A model generated the notes under the pieces. The model saw nothing but the letters and a program-made list of their open reading frames with translations. It searched no databases and was not told the DNA's origin. The position numbers and the translations under genes were made by a program. DNA of 64,000 nt. Source: Thiomicrorhabdus sp965603495 (GTDB lineage: Bacteria > Pseudomonadota > Gammaproteobacteria > Thiomicrospirales > Thiomicrospiraceae). This document shows positions 8,021-17,133 of this stretch, in pieces. Numbering within the stretch: position 1 is the stretch's first letter; each line of letters begins with the position of its first letter. The stretch spans positions 62,001 to 126,000 of the forward strand of contig CBFDDF010000007.1 of NCBI GenBank assembly GCA_965603495.1. Direction: 5' to 3'.

Positions 8021-9115
8021 ATGAATGACATCAATCCCCACATTGAAATCAAAGCCATTGATTCTCGCACCCAACAGAGTGCAGCACAACGTCAGAATTT
8101 ACTTACCAAACCACCTGGTTCTCTGGGAATGTTGGAAAGCATTGCCATTCAATTGGCGGGGCATCAAGGATTAGTCTGCCCTCGAATAAATCGTCCTTGG
8201 ATTACGGTGTTTGCCGCAGATCATGGCATTGCTAATGAAGGTGTTTCAGCTTTTCCTGCGGTGGTGACCCAAGAGATGGTGAAGAACTTCTCGGCAGGTG
8301 GAGCTGCAATTACGGTCTTAGCCAAAGCTAATCAAGCCGCTTTTGAGGTGGTCGATGTGGGAGTGTTGGCCGATGTGACCGAAGGCGGTAAACAAACATT
8401 CCCCAACCTTATCTCTTTTAGAGTGGCGGCAGGCAGTTTCAACTTTTTGCACCAACCAGCAATGACTAATGAAATGCTAAATAAGGCACAAGCCGCTGGC
8501 TGTTTGGCGGTTGAAAGGGCTTTAGAATCGGGCTCTGATCTGTTCATTGGCGGAGAGATGGGGATTGGTAATACAACATCAGCAACGGCAATCATCGCTC
8601 AAATTTGTGACATTGCTGTGACTGAGATTGTCGGTATCGGCACTGGCATTCATTCAGAGCAAAAAACGCATAAAATTAAGGTGATTGAGCGTGCTCTACA
8701 AAAACATCAGGCCAATATGCATTCACCCATGCAAGTGTTGGCCTGTGTTGGTGGTTTAGAAGTTGCCGCTTTAGTCGGAGCTTATTTGGCCTGTGCAGAA
8801 AAAGGTTTGAGTATTGTGGTGGATGGCGTGATTGCCTGTGCTGCCGCATTGGTGGTGTGTGAAATTGCACCCCAAGCCAAAGATTGGATGATGTTTGGAC
8901 ATCAGTCGGTAGAGCCGGCACAGCAAGCTGTTTTTAGCCATTTGAAAGTCAGGCCGATATTAGATTTATCGATGCGCCTGGGAGAGGGTTCTGGTGCAGC
9001 CATGGCGATTCCTGTGATTAAGATGGCGTGCCTATTACATGAGCAAATGGCAACCTTTGGTGAAGCTGGTGTCTCTGAATCAGAAGAAGTCATGGATATG
9101 ATGGATGCGCATTGA
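8021..9115 (+). CDS. cobT: Nicotinate-nucleotide:dimethylbenzimidazole phosphoribosyltransferase
   Basis: CobT makes alpha-ribazole 5'-phosphate from nicotinate mononucleotide and 5,6-dimethylbenzimidazole, the activated lower ligand of B12. The 364 residues show the family blocks TKPPGSLG near the N-terminus, AADHGIANEGVSAFP, FIGGEMGIGNTTSA and the C-terminal RLGEGSGAAMA, which contains the catalytic Glu. Length is typical (about 350). It follows cobU by 93 bp and overlaps cobC by 11 bp, which suggests coupled translation. Its dimethylbenzimidazole substrate is probably supplied by the BluB domain encoded at 27.4-29.6 kb. Confidence 0.95.
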   Translation: MNDINPHIEIKAIDSRTQQSAAQRQNLLTKPPGSLGMLESIAIQLAGHQGLVCPRINRPWITVFAADHGIANEGVSAFPAVVTQEMVKNFSAGGAAITVLAKANQAAFEVVDVGVLADVTEGGKQTFPNLISFRVAAGSFNFLHQPAMTNEMLNKAQAAGCLAVERALESGSDLFIGGEMGIGNTTSATAIIAQICDIAVTEIVGIGTGIHSEQKTHKIKVIERALQKHQANMHSPMQVLACVGGLEVAALVGAYLACAEKGLSIVVDGVIACAAALVVCEIAPQAKDWMMFGHQSVEPAQQAVFSHLKVRPILDLSMRLGEGSGAAMAIPVIKMACLLHEQMATFGEAGVSESEEVMDMMDAH

Positions 9116-9782
9116 TCTAATTCGCCATGGAGAGTGTACCGATCAAGCTTTTTTAAGAGGTCAAACGCATTCAATCTTAAGTGACCATGGTCAGCAACAG
9201 ATGTTTGCTGTATTGGATGCGCTAACATCAGCTAAACCCGTCAGTAAAACGAGCAAAATAAAACGGCCAGGCCTGGTCATCTCCTCGCCAGCTAAACGCT
9301 GTGCAGATTTTATGGAGCTTTATTTAAAAGGAGCTACTGATAAGCTACAAATCTGGCCGGAATTTCACGAGCGGGATTTTGGTGTTTGGGATGGGCTTGT
9401 TTATGACGCTATTCAGGCTCAAGACCCGCAAGGCCTTGAATCTTATCTTCAGCGACCATTCAGTTTTAACATTCCACAGGCTGAGTCTTATGTCGAGTTT
9501 GAACGGCGTGTGCAAAGCGCTTGGGATAAATTATTGGTCGTAACTGATTCACCCGGTGAGAATATTGAGCAAATCGTCATTATGACGCATGGTGGGGTTA
9601 TCAGAGTGTTATTAAAGCAGCTTTTAGGCTTGAGTAATGAGGCTTTGTTTCAGTTAGAGATCGGCTATGGTGCTCGTATTAGTTTAGAAGTCTTTTCCAC
9701 CGAATCTACGCCTTTTATTCGCCTGGTAGAGATGGTACAAAACCCGCTTAGTAATGTGTCTCCTAGTGAGATTCAATCATAA
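9105..9782 (+). CDS. cobC: Alpha-ribazole phosphatase (histidine phosphatase family)
   Basis: CobC removes the 5'-phosphate from alpha-ribazole phosphate (or from cobalamin phosphate) late in B12 assembly. The protein (225 residues) has the phosphoglycerate-mutase fold: LIRHGECTD holds the phosphorylated His, HERDFGVWDG the supporting Glu, and MTHGGVIR the second His. Histidine phosphatases are broad, so the assignment rests on its place between cobT (11-bp overlap) and cobS. The gene contains one dispersed palindrome, read as Arg-Pro-Gly-Leu-Val. Confidence 0.88.
   Translation: MRIDLIRHGECTDQAFLRGQTHSILSDHGQQQMFAVLDALTSAKPVSKTSKIKRPGLVISSPAKRCADFMELYLKGATDKLQIWPEFHERDFGVWDGLVYDAIQAQDPQGLESYLQRPFSFNIPQAESYVEFERRVQSAWDKLLVVTDSPGENIEQIVIMTHGGVIRVLLKQLLGLSNEALFQLEIGYGARISLEVFSTESTPFIRLVEMVQNPLSNVSPSEIQS
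9266..9277. repeat. Dispersed palindrome, copy 3 (inside cobC)
   Basis: GCCAGGCCTGGT, with an intact 10-bp core, inside cobC. The frame reads CCA GGC CTG, Pro-Gly-Leu. Confidence 0.9.
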
Positions 9783-9838
9783 AATTCTCGGGCTCAAACA
9801 CGTCAGGAACTGTCCAATTTACAAAGGTGTTCAAAACA

Positions 9839-10570
9839 ATGTTTAAAGTATTTTTCCTGGCGGTTCAGTTTTTGAGCCGTTTTCCGACGCCGCAATATGC
9901 ATCTATCTCAGCTATAGAGATGGGGCGATCTATCAGTTGGTTTCCAGTCGTTGGAGCCCTGATTGGAATGTTGTTAGTGGGCGTGGCGCAACTGGAGTTT
10001 TGGTTGCCACCAGAGGTCGCTGCCGGCTTGGTGTTGGCGGTTTGGATTTGGAGTACTGGGGCGCTGCATCTTGATGGACTGGCTGATACGGCCGATGGAT
10101 GGTTAGGGGGTGTTGGGGATCATCAACGCGCTTTGGAGATAATGAAAGACAGTCGGATTGGGACGGGAGGTGGCGTTGCATTGGTTGGACTGCTGTTATT
10201 GAAGTGGAGTCTCTTAGTCGTCGTAATTGAATACCAGGCCTGGTGGTTTTTATTGGTGGCGCCAGTGGTCGGTAGAGTCGCATCTATCGGACTGATGCCT
10301 GTGACTCGATATGTCAGTTTAAATGGCATTGCGGAACAGATGTTTTTACATCTTAATGAACGCCTTATTTGGCTTTGGGTTTTTGCGTTGACGGTTAGCT
10401 TGTTCTGGTTTTCTCCTGGGCTTTTAGTCGGAGTTTTTCTAACTTGGTTTTGGATGCGTTGGGTGATGGTTCGAATTACGGGTGGTATGACAGGGGATAC
10501 GGCAGGCGCTATGACAGAAGTGATAGAATTGGCATTTTTGCTTGGTTCGGTGGTTTTCTTGATAAACTAG
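9839..10570 (+). CDS. cobS: Adenosylcobinamide-GDP ribazoletransferase (cobalamin synthase)
   Basis: CobS joins adenosylcobinamide-GDP with alpha-ribazole (phosphate) at the inner membrane, the last step of B12 synthesis. The protein is hydrophobic with several membrane spans. It shows FLSRFPTP near the N-terminus, the metal-binding HLDGLADTADGWLGG motif and MKDSRIGTGG. A GTG at 9827 is also in frame, but the ATG at 9839 has AAAGG at a usable distance and gives the usual N-terminus (243 residues). It ends the cobU-cobT-cobC-cobS run and carries one dispersed palindrome read as Tyr-Gln-Ala-Trp. Confidence 0.93.
   Translation: MFKVFFLAVQFLSRFPTPQYASISAIEMGRSISWFPVVGALIGMLLVGVAQLEFWLPPEVAAGLVLAVWIWSTGALHLDGLADTADGWLGGVGDHQRALEIMKDSRIGTGGGVALVGLLLLKWSLLVVVIEYQAWWFLLVAPVVGRVASIGLMPVTRYVSLNGIAEQMFLHLNERLIWLWVFALTVSLFWFSPGLLVGVFLTWFWMRWVMVRITGGMTGDTAGAMTEVIELAFLLGSVVFLIN
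10233..10244. repeat. Dispersed palindrome, copy 4 (inside cobS)
   Basis: Exact ACCAGGCCTGGT inside cobS. The frame reads CAG GCC TGG, Gln-Ala-Trp. Confidence 0.95.
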
Positions 10571-10704
10571 TTTAAGATCTATTGTGTTTGTATTCAATAA
10601 GATAGAGTCAGTTTGTAATATTTAATATAATAAGTTTTTTTGTTTTTAGCAGTGGTGACCATTGGCTTTAAATGTTTACAGTCTTTTTAAGTTAGAATTC
10701 ATTC

Positions 10705-11634
10705 TCAGGTTTTGCCGACTCTTCCTTGTAGTCCTCCTGTGTGTAATAAAACTACTTTAGAACCCGGTTTTATTAAGTTTTTATGCAGTTGATCATAAAA
10801 AGCGGCCACCATTTTGGCAGTGTAAATCGGCTCCAAATCGATCTTAAACTCCATTTCAAAGTCAGACATTTTTTGTAGTAATTCAGCTGTTTTTTTGGCG
10901 TAACCTCCCGTATGGTATTGCGTTAATAATTGCCAGTGGTTGACTGAGTTATGCTCTGCCGCTTGAAGAATCCATTGTTCAATGAGGGGAACTAAATAGT
11001 CGGCGTTTTTTAGAACGGCAACCCCTAAAAGGGTTCGATTCAGATCGGGTTTTGCAAAACTCACTAAGCCAGCCAAAGTGCCTCCCGTGCCGACGGCGGT
11101 ATAAAGATGTGTCCAATCAGGGCATTGAATTTCAATATCACTCACCAGCGATTCAAAACCTTGTACTGCCAAAATATTGGAGCCACCTTCTGGAATGATG
11201 TAAGCCAGTGGGAATTCAAATTGCAACTTTTGCTGGGTGTCTGGTCGGTTTTTTTCTCGGTAATCAGTGCGGCTTATAAAATGAAGCGTCATGCCGTTTT
11301 TCTGAGCTAATTTAAGTGTTGGACTCCATTTGTCAGGACTTAATGCGAGCTCTTCGCCTCGAATAAAACCGATACTTTTAAGTCCAGCTTGTTGGGCGGC
11401 AGCTGCAGTGGCTGCAATATGATTTGAATAAGCGCCTCCGAAGGTGAGTAGAGTATCTTTCTGTTGTCGTACAGCCTCATTAAGATTGAGCTTAAGTTTG
11501 TGCCATTTATTACCTTGCACGGTAGGGTGATTCATCTCATCACGTTTCATCCACACTTCAATTTGATATTCATCAAACAAGGGGGATGAAAGTTGAGTCA
11601 TTTGGGTGGTTTTTACAGAAAATGTGGTTTTCAT
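10705..11634 (-). CDS. PLP-dependent deaminase (ACC deaminase / D-cysteine desulfhydrase family)
   Basis: A fold-type II PLP enzyme of 309 residues from the chosen ATG. VQGNKWHKLKLNL holds the Schiff-base Lys, GGAYSNHIAATA the substrate and PLP region, AVGTGGTLAGL the phosphate-binding glycine loop, and LLHTGGLQG the C-terminal family signature. Members deaminate 1-aminocyclopropane-1-carboxylate or desulfhydrate D-cysteine. The sequence does not decide which, although D-cysteine desulfhydrase is the commoner activity in gammaproteobacteria. An upstream in-frame start at 11673 would add 13 residues; neither start has a clear Shine-Dalgarno. It is divergent from amtB. Confidence 0.85.
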   Translation of the reverse strand: MKTTFSVKTTQMTQLSSPLFDEYQIEVWMKRDEMNHPTVQGNKWHKLKLNLNEAVRQQKDTLLTFGGAYSNHIAATAAAAQQAGLKSIGFIRGEELALSPDKWSPTLKLAQKNGMTLHFISRTDYREKNRPDTQQKLQFEFPLAYIIPEGGSNILAVQGFESLVSDIEIQCPDWTHLYTAVGTGGTLAGLVSFAKPDLNRTLLGVAVLKNADYLVPLIEQWILQAAEHNSVNHWQLLTQYHTGGYAKKTAELLQKMSDFEMEFKIDLEPIYTAKMVAAFYDQLHKNLIKPGSKVVLLHTGGLQGRVGKT

Positions 11635-11710
11635 TCTGGTACAATTTTCCGAAATATAATTATTTATAATCAACGATTAGTAAAAGTTACTAGACTCACC
11701 GGGGAAAACA

Positions 11711-12928
11711 ATGGAACAGCTAACAACAAGTTTAGATGTCTTATTTATTTTACTAGGAGCTATTTTAGTCCTCTTTATGCATGCAGGTTTTGCTTTTTTA
11801 GAAGTTGGAACCGTACAGCATAAAAACCAAGTAAACGCATTGGTTAAAATAATGAGTGATTTAGGAGTGTCCACCGTGGCTTACTTCTTTATTGGTTACG
11901 GCGTGGCTTATGGCGTTTTCTTAGGCTTCAATATTGACGGCCAATTAACTCAGGCGATGACTGAAAAGTCTGGATACGATCTGGTTAAGTTCTTCTTCTT
12001 AATGACCTTTGCCGCTGCTATCCCAGCGATTGTCTCGGGCGGGATTGCTGAAAGAGCACGTTTTTATCCAGTGTTACTGTCAACGTTCTTAATCGTTGCT
12101 TTTATTTATCCCTTCTTTGAAGGCATGGCGTGGAATGGTAATTTTGGTGTGCAGGCTTGGCTAGAAGCTGAGTTTGGTGCAGGTTTCCATGATTTTGCAG
12201 GTTCTATCGTCGTTCATGCCGTCGGTGGTTGGATTGCTTTAGCGGCCATCTTAGTTTTGGGCGCACGTACGGGTCGTTATGATAAAAATGGCAAAATCAA
12301 ACATGTTCATCCACCTTCAAGTATTCCTTTTCTTGCATTAGGTGCCTGGATTCTGACGGTAGGTTGGTTTGGTTTTAATGTTATGTCGGCACAACAAGTC
12401 GGTGGTATTCAAGGTCTGGTGGCAATGAACTCACTGATGGCGATGGTTGGTGGTATCTTAGCGGCAACTTTTGTGGGTAATAAAGATCCAGGTTTCGTTC
12501 ATAATGGTCCTTTAGCCGGATTGGTGGCGATTTGTGCCGGTTCAGATGTGGTGAGTCCTTTAGGTGCTTTAGTCATTGGTTTAGTGGCTGGTGCGCTGTT
12601 TGTTAAGGCCTTTACCTGGACGCAGAAGAATCTAAAAGTGGATGATGTCTTGGGTGTTTGGCCACTTCATGGTCTTTGTGGTATGTGGGGGGCGATCGCC
12701 GCAGGTATTTTTGGTTCAACGGCTTTAGGTGGTTTAGGCGGTGTTTCATTAATGTCTCAAATCATCGGTACCGGTATTGGTATTACCATTGCATTTGTCG
12801 GCGGTTACATTGTCTATGTCATCGTTAATAAAGTCTCTGGAATTCGTATGAGTGATGAAGAGCAGTACCAAGGTGCTGATTTAACCTTCCACAAAATACA
12901 TGCGAACCCTCCACGCGAAGATTATTAA
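11711..12928 (+). CDS. amtB: Ammonium transporter Amt
   Basis: A 405-residue inner-membrane ammonium channel with about 11 spans and no cleaved signal peptide. FMHAGFAFLEVGTVQHKN opens the pore domain. The conserved pore histidines are in DFAGSIVVHAVGGW and WPLHGLCGMWGA. GRYDKNGK and PPSSIPFLALGAWIL are also typical. It is not followed by glnK, the usual partner in proteobacteria, but by its own terminator, so it stands alone. GGGGAAAACA precedes the ATG. I found no convincing sigma-54 promoter in the short gap upstream. Confidence 0.95.
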   Translation: MEQLTTSLDVLFILLGAILVLFMHAGFAFLEVGTVQHKNQVNALVKIMSDLGVSTVAYFFIGYGVAYGVFLGFNIDGQLTQAMTEKSGYDLVKFFFLMTFAAAIPAIVSGGIAERARFYPVLLSTFLIVAFIYPFFEGMAWNGNFGVQAWLEAEFGAGFHDFAGSIVVHAVGGWIALAAILVLGARTGRYDKNGKIKHVHPPSSIPFLALGAWILTVGWFGFNVMSAQQVGGIQGLVAMNSLMAMVGGILAATFVGNKDPGFVHNGPLAGLVAICAGSDVVSPLGALVIGLVAGALFVKAFTWTQKNLKVDDVLGVWPLHGLCGMWGAIAAGIFGSTALGGLGGVSLMSQIIGTGIGITIAFVGGYIVYVIVNKVSGIRMSDEEQYQGADLTFHKIHANPPREDY

Positions 12929-12960
12929 TTTGAAAATGTCTTAAAAGCACTATTCTCAAT

Positions 12961-12992
12961 AAAAGCCCGCTCTAAATAGTGGGCTTTTTTGT
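12961..12992 (+). terminator. Rho-independent terminator after amtB
   Basis: AAAAGCCCGC and GTGGGCTTTTTT form a GC-rich hairpin followed by a T run, about 30 bp after the amtB stop codon. Confidence 0.9.
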
Positions 12993-13053
12993 TATAGTGA
13001 ATACTTAATGAATGGAATGTCCAAGTCAAACTTAAAGAGTAGAAAATCCCCCT

Positions 13054-15411
13054 ATGGAAAAACTATCCGCCTCGCAGTTATACCGTTTCACGCACTTAGA
13101 TTCATCGGCTTTTCATCCGGACAAGGCGAAGTGCAAAGACTCTGAAATTTTAGATTTTATGCAACACTTTCATCCTCGCGCTTACCAGTCTCTTAATTTT
13201 GGGTTGCATTTAAAGCGTAACCATAATCACATTTTTATTATGGGTGAGCCAGGTGTTGGTCGGATCGGTATGACTAAGGCGATGTTGAAAAGAACAGCGA
13301 GTCAAATGCCTTTGCCGTCTGATGTCGTGCTAGTTTCTGATTTCACAGAGTCTAATAAAACCCAGTATCTGTATTTTCAGGCAGGCGCAGGGTATCAATT
13401 CAAAAGTGCCTTAGAAACTTTCGTAACGCAGATTAAAACTCAGCTACCGGTATTATTTGATGGCCACGCCTATCAACTCAAAAGCCAGCAGTTAGAAAAT
13501 GATCTAATTATTAAGCAAGAGCATATCTTAGAGCCGGCTTATAGTTTGGCAGAAGCACTTAATATTGAAATTACTCAAAGCGAAAATAGCTTTATTCTGA
13601 CAGCATTGATTGATGGTAAGCAATATCGCGCGGTAGATTTAAAAGCGTTTGATGAAGCCACTCAAAAGCAATACATGGATGCATTTGATCAGGTAGAAGC
13701 CGCTTTAAACAAGGGCTTAACCCACTTTCCTTTTTTACAACATGAGTATTTGGATACTGGTAAGCGCTTAAATACCGAAGTTGCGAATGAGCATCTAACG
13801 CCTTTGTTAGCGGCTTTAAAGTCTGAGTTTGGGCAAACGCCCGAAATTACCCGTTATTTAGAAGCTTTGCAGAATGCGGTAGTTTCAAAGTTACACCTGT
13901 TTTGGGATCAAACAGGTGATCAGGTTACGGCTGGCACACAGTCTAGTGTTGAGGAGCTGTTTTCAGAGCAACAAGGCTTGGCAATTTTTGAAGTAAACCT
14001 ATTGGTTGATCACCGTGGCTTAGAGCATGCGCCTATTATTTACGAGCAAAATACTACCAATCCTAAGTTGTTTGGTTATACCATTAATTCGGCAACTGCC
14101 AATTCGGTGGATACTGTCACTCTGGCGATGAATCATCAAGCCGGCTTACTACAACAAGCCAATGGTGGTTATCTGATTATCAATATCCAGGCCTTATTAA
14201 AAGATCCTGAAATTTGGTCTAATTTAAAAGCCGCTTTAATGAGTAAAAAACTCAGTTTTGAGATACCTTCCTCTAGTAGTGTCGTACCTTACCATCTGCC
14301 AGACTTTCCTTTAAGCCTTACACTTATTCTGGTCGGGCAGTCCTCACATTTTTATGCATTACAAGAGATTGATGCTCAGTTTGATCGCTTGTTTAAAGTG
14401 CAGGTTGAATTTGAAATTGAATTGTCTCGGACACCTGAGCACGAAATGACCTTGGCGAAACAGTTGGCTGCGGAAATTGTCGATTGGGATGATTTGCCTG
14501 TGGATAATTCGGCTTATGAACGTCTGATTGAATATGCCTCACGCATGGTAGAAGATGAGAGTCGTCTCTATACCAATAAAGCGATATTGAGAGATGTTTT
14601 GGCGGAATCAAATGCCTTTGCGCGTGCCAATGGACAGGAGCGGGTTAATCGTGAAACCATCGAGTCAACGATTCTACAGCGTGATTTCCATACAGGTCTG
14701 ATGGAAGAGTATTATCACCGTGCCATTACTGAGCAGCAGGTGTTGATTTCGACCGATGGTGTGCATGTTGGTATGGTGAATGGTTTGACGGTTTTGACGG
14801 TAGGTCGACAATCATTCGGTCAGCCAGTGCGCATTACCGCTCAAGCTTCAGCTGGAGATGAGGGGGTGTTGGATATTGAGCGTGAAGTCGATATGGCAGG
14901 GCCTATTCACTCTAAAGGGATGTTGATACTGTCTGGTTACATTCGTGGTCGTTATATGAAGCAGAAAGCACTTGGTTTCAGTGGCTCGATTGTCATGGAG
15001 CAATCTTATAGTGGTGTGGAGGGGGATTCAGCATCCTCCGCAGAATTATTGGCGTTGTTATCTTCTCTTGCACACGTTCCAATGCGTCAAGATTTGGCGA
15101 TTACCGGATCGATAAATCAGTTTGGTGAAATTCAGCCTATCGGCGGGGTGAACGAGAAGATTGAAGGCTATTATAAAATTTGTAATGCACGCGGTTTGAC
15201 AGGCAAGCAAGGAGTGATTGTGCCTCAAGCGAATGCAAGTCACTTAATGCTGAATGCGGAAGTCAGAGCGGCCGTGGAAAGGGATCAATTCCATATTTAT
15301 ACCATAAGCCATATTGATGAAGCTTTAGCATTGTTAACCGGGTTGCCTGCAGAAGAGGTTAATCAGAAGGTAATAGAAGCGTTAGAGGCTATGAATGAGA
15401 AGGCTGAATAG
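13054..15411 (+). CDS. Lon-family ATP-dependent protease (AAA_32/LonB-like)
   Basis: A 785-residue protein with the layout of the E. coli YcbZ (LonH)-type proteases, not classical Lon: no LAN substrate domain, a divergent AAA module, then an S16 protease domain. The P-loop-like GEPGVGRIGM (residues 64-73) has Arg in place of the usual Lys, common in this family, and Ile where Thr/Ser is expected. The protease domain (about residues 560-770) has the catalytic Ser in EGDSASSAEL and Lys in GGVNEKIEGYY. It should degrade proteins in the cytoplasm. It stands alone after the amtB terminator and ends at a bidirectional terminator. Confidence 0.88.
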   Translation: MEKLSASQLYRFTHLDSSAFHPDKAKCKDSEILDFMQHFHPRAYQSLNFGLHLKRNHNHIFIMGEPGVGRIGMTKAMLKRTASQMPLPSDVVLVSDFTESNKTQYLYFQAGAGYQFKSALETFVTQIKTQLPVLFDGHAYQLKSQQLENDLIIKQEHILEPAYSLAEALNIEITQSENSFILTALIDGKQYRAVDLKAFDEATQKQYMDAFDQVEAALNKGLTHFPFLQHEYLDTGKRLNTEVANEHLTPLLAALKSEFGQTPEITRYLEALQNAVVSKLHLFWDQTGDQVTAGTQSSVEELFSEQQGLAIFEVNLLVDHRGLEHAPIIYEQNTTNPKLFGYTINSATANSVDTVTLAMNHQAGLLQQANGGYLIINIQALLKDPEIWSNLKAALMSKKLSFEIPSSSSVVPYHLPDFPLSLTLILVGQSSHFYALQEIDAQFDRLFKVQVEFEIELSRTPEHEMTLAKQLAAEIVDWDDLPVDNSAYERLIEYASRMVEDESRLYTNKAILRDVLAESNAFARANGQERVNRETIESTILQRDFHTGLMEEYYHRAITEQQVLISTDGVHVGMVNGLTVLTVGRQSFGQPVRITAQASAGDEGVLDIEREVDMAGPIHSKGMLILSGYIRGRYMKQKALGFSGSIVMEQSYSGVEGDSASSAELLALLSSLAHVPMRQDLAITGSINQFGEIQPIGGVNEKIEGYYKICNARGLTGKQGVIVPQANASHLMLNAEVRAAVERDQFHIYTISHIDEALALLTGLPAEEVNQKVIEALEAMNEKAE

Positions 15412-15541
15412 TTAAAGTAAAGCATGAGTGTGGAAGAGGTTTGCTGTTAGCGGACGCTTTTCACGCCGAATGGTTTGAATGTTTAATGCATGATAATGGC
15501 TTTAGGAATTCAATTTGGGCTTTTATTGAGGCAATAAAAAA

Positions 15542-15570
15542 GGGCAAGTCCAAATGGACTTGCCCTTTTT
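15542..15570. terminator. Bidirectional terminator between the Lon-like and cold-shock genes
   Basis: GGGCAAGTCC and GGACTTGCCC form a perfect 10-bp stem with an AAAT loop, with A runs upstream and T runs downstream. It can end both the plus-strand protease transcript and the minus-strand csp transcript. Confidence 0.92.
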
Positions 15571-15633
15571 AAGTTTCAACTCTCAAAGAGAGAAGAGGCA
15601 ATGGTTTGAATTAACAAACCATATCGAGTCTAA

Positions 15634-15840
15634 TTAAAGAGCTACGATGTTTTCTGCCTGAGGTCCTTTTTGACCTTGAGTTACTGTGAACTCAACTTTC
15701 TGACCTTCAACTAAAGTCTTGAAACCACCGCCTTGAATAGCGCTGAAATGTGCGAACACATCAGGACCAGACTCTTGCTCGATGAAACCAAAACCTTTAG
15801 ACTCGTTAAACCATTTTACTGTACCAGTAGTAGTAGACAT
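15634..15840 (-). CDS. csp: Cold-shock protein (CspA family)
   Basis: A 68-residue single cold-shock domain: GTVKWFNESKGFGFIEQ holds RNP1 (KGFGFI) and DVFAHFSAI holds RNP2. Such proteins bind single-stranded RNA and DNA and melt RNA structure. The sequence is closest to CspA/CspE/CspD-sized proteins; no extra domain is fused. AGGATAC precedes the ATG. A 750-bp stretch without a gene lies upstream, so a long structured 5' leader, as is known for cspA mRNAs, is plausible but not shown. Confidence 0.95.
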   Translation of the reverse strand: MSTTTGTVKWFNESKGFGFIEQESGPDVFAHFSAIQGGGFKTLVEGQKVEFTVTQGQKGPQAENIVAL

Positions 15841-16590
15841 ATTTTTGTATCCTATTTTTCATTTGTAATTAATTGTATTCTTATTATTAAGAGTACAAGT
15901 TGGGCTGAAATGTGTTGCGATTACTTAATGAAGAACAGGACGAAAACTATTACTAGGCTTCGACATTGTGCATAAAGATAAAACGAACTTTCAAGCTAGG
16001 AGTGATTATATTCTTTTTAATTGGTTTGTCAACGGATATTTGTAAATAACTTCATATATGTAAATTAAATATCTTATGAAGAGTGTTTGAAAACGTACGG
16101 AATAGCCCTGCAAGCGGGCTGGAGGCTATTTTACTATTAATCCTCTGTAATAAGATATTTTTTTTAGACTCATTTCTCTAATGAAGGACATAGTTTCTAA
16201 TTTGTAGGTAGGCAATTAAAAATTCGAATCAGATTCGTCAAAAAAGTTCCATAAATAGAAGTGTCGTCATAAATAATAATGAAATTCTAAGTTTTTGAGC
16301 GGGCCTGAATCTAGCCAATAACGCTTCTTTGTCCTGTTTTAAGGTAGATTTAACCAAATGGAGTTTTTAAATAAGCCAAGATAGTGAAAAGAAGTGAGCG
16401 AAGGGCAAGAGTATCGCACCCATGTAATAAAATACAATAAGCGCTTATAAGCTGAGAAAGCTTTTGAATGTCAGGAGACCATAAAAAAAAGCAGGCCAGT
16501 TTGGTTAAATTAAATTTGTAACGAGTCTTAATCTTAAAGGTAAGCGTCTCAATAAATCATATTTCACGTTCAATAAACAAGTCCATCAAC
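15841..16590. other. 750-bp gene-free region upstream of csp
   Basis: No convincing ORF on either strand. The region is AT-rich and shows one clear hairpin (16101-16130). It probably holds the csp promoter and leader, and possibly a small RNA. I could not recognise tmRNA, 6S RNA, RNase P RNA or SRP RNA in it. Confidence 0.6.
16101..16130. other. Hairpin with two alternative pairings
   Basis: AATAGCC (16101-16107) can pair with GGCTATT (16124-16130), or AGCCC (16104-16108) with GGGCT (16116-16120). The two pairings exclude each other, as in attenuators. It is about 260 bp upstream of csp, and no T run of note follows on the minus strand. Confidence 0.4.
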
Positions 16591-17133
16591 CTATTTTGTT
16601 AATTCTTGCTTACGTTTTTTTCTGATTTCGCAGCGTTCTTGCCAGGTTTTGATGACATGCCAGCGCCATAATACATGAATCAGGAAATATGCAATGGCCC
16701 CTAAAGTCAGGCCGGTTACAGCGCTTCCGAGGTAAAGAGGTTGCCACAAATCGCCCAGTACATTGATAATCCAATGCCAACTCAGTTCGAAAGTTAGGTC
16801 TTCATTAACATCTTGTCCTAATATGTACGTACCCACAACATAATTGAAATAGAAAATAGGCCCCATGGTGAGTGGGTTACTAATCCAGCATAAAACGACA
16901 CTCAACGGCAGATTGGCTCTAAAGAATATGGCAAAAAGCGCAGCGGCAAGCATTTGACCTGGGATAGGGATCGCCATCCAAAAAAGTCCAATGACAAACG
17001 CTTTAGAGACAGAGTGACGGTGAAGATGCCAAATGTTTGGATCGTGTAACAAAGTCCCAAGAAAGCTTAAGGCTTTTATGTTTTTGATTTTATCTGGCGT
17101 GGGAATGTAACGTCTAATGAGTTTTTTTGGCAT
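16591..17133 (-). CDS. DUF2062 membrane protein
   Basis: A 180-residue inner-membrane protein of the DUF2062 family. The recognisable core is HRHSVSKAFVIGLFWMAIPIPGQML, followed by WISNPLTMGPIFYFNY. About three membrane spans are visible (around residues 45-90, 95-115 and 140-160), with a basic C-terminus. The function of the family is unknown; members often lie next to comEC or lpxK, as here. The gene is divergent from comEC, and the two reading frames overlap by 17 bp at their 5' ends. Confidence 0.85.
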   Translation of the reverse strand: MPKKLIRRYIPTPDKIKNIKALSFLGTLLHDPNIWHLHRHSVSKAFVIGLFWMAIPIPGQMLAAALFAIFFRANLPLSVVLCWISNPLTMGPIFYFNYVVGTYILGQDVNEDLTFELSWHWIINVLGDLWQPLYLGSAVTGLTLGAIAYFLIHVLWRWHVIKTWQERCEIRKKRKQELTK

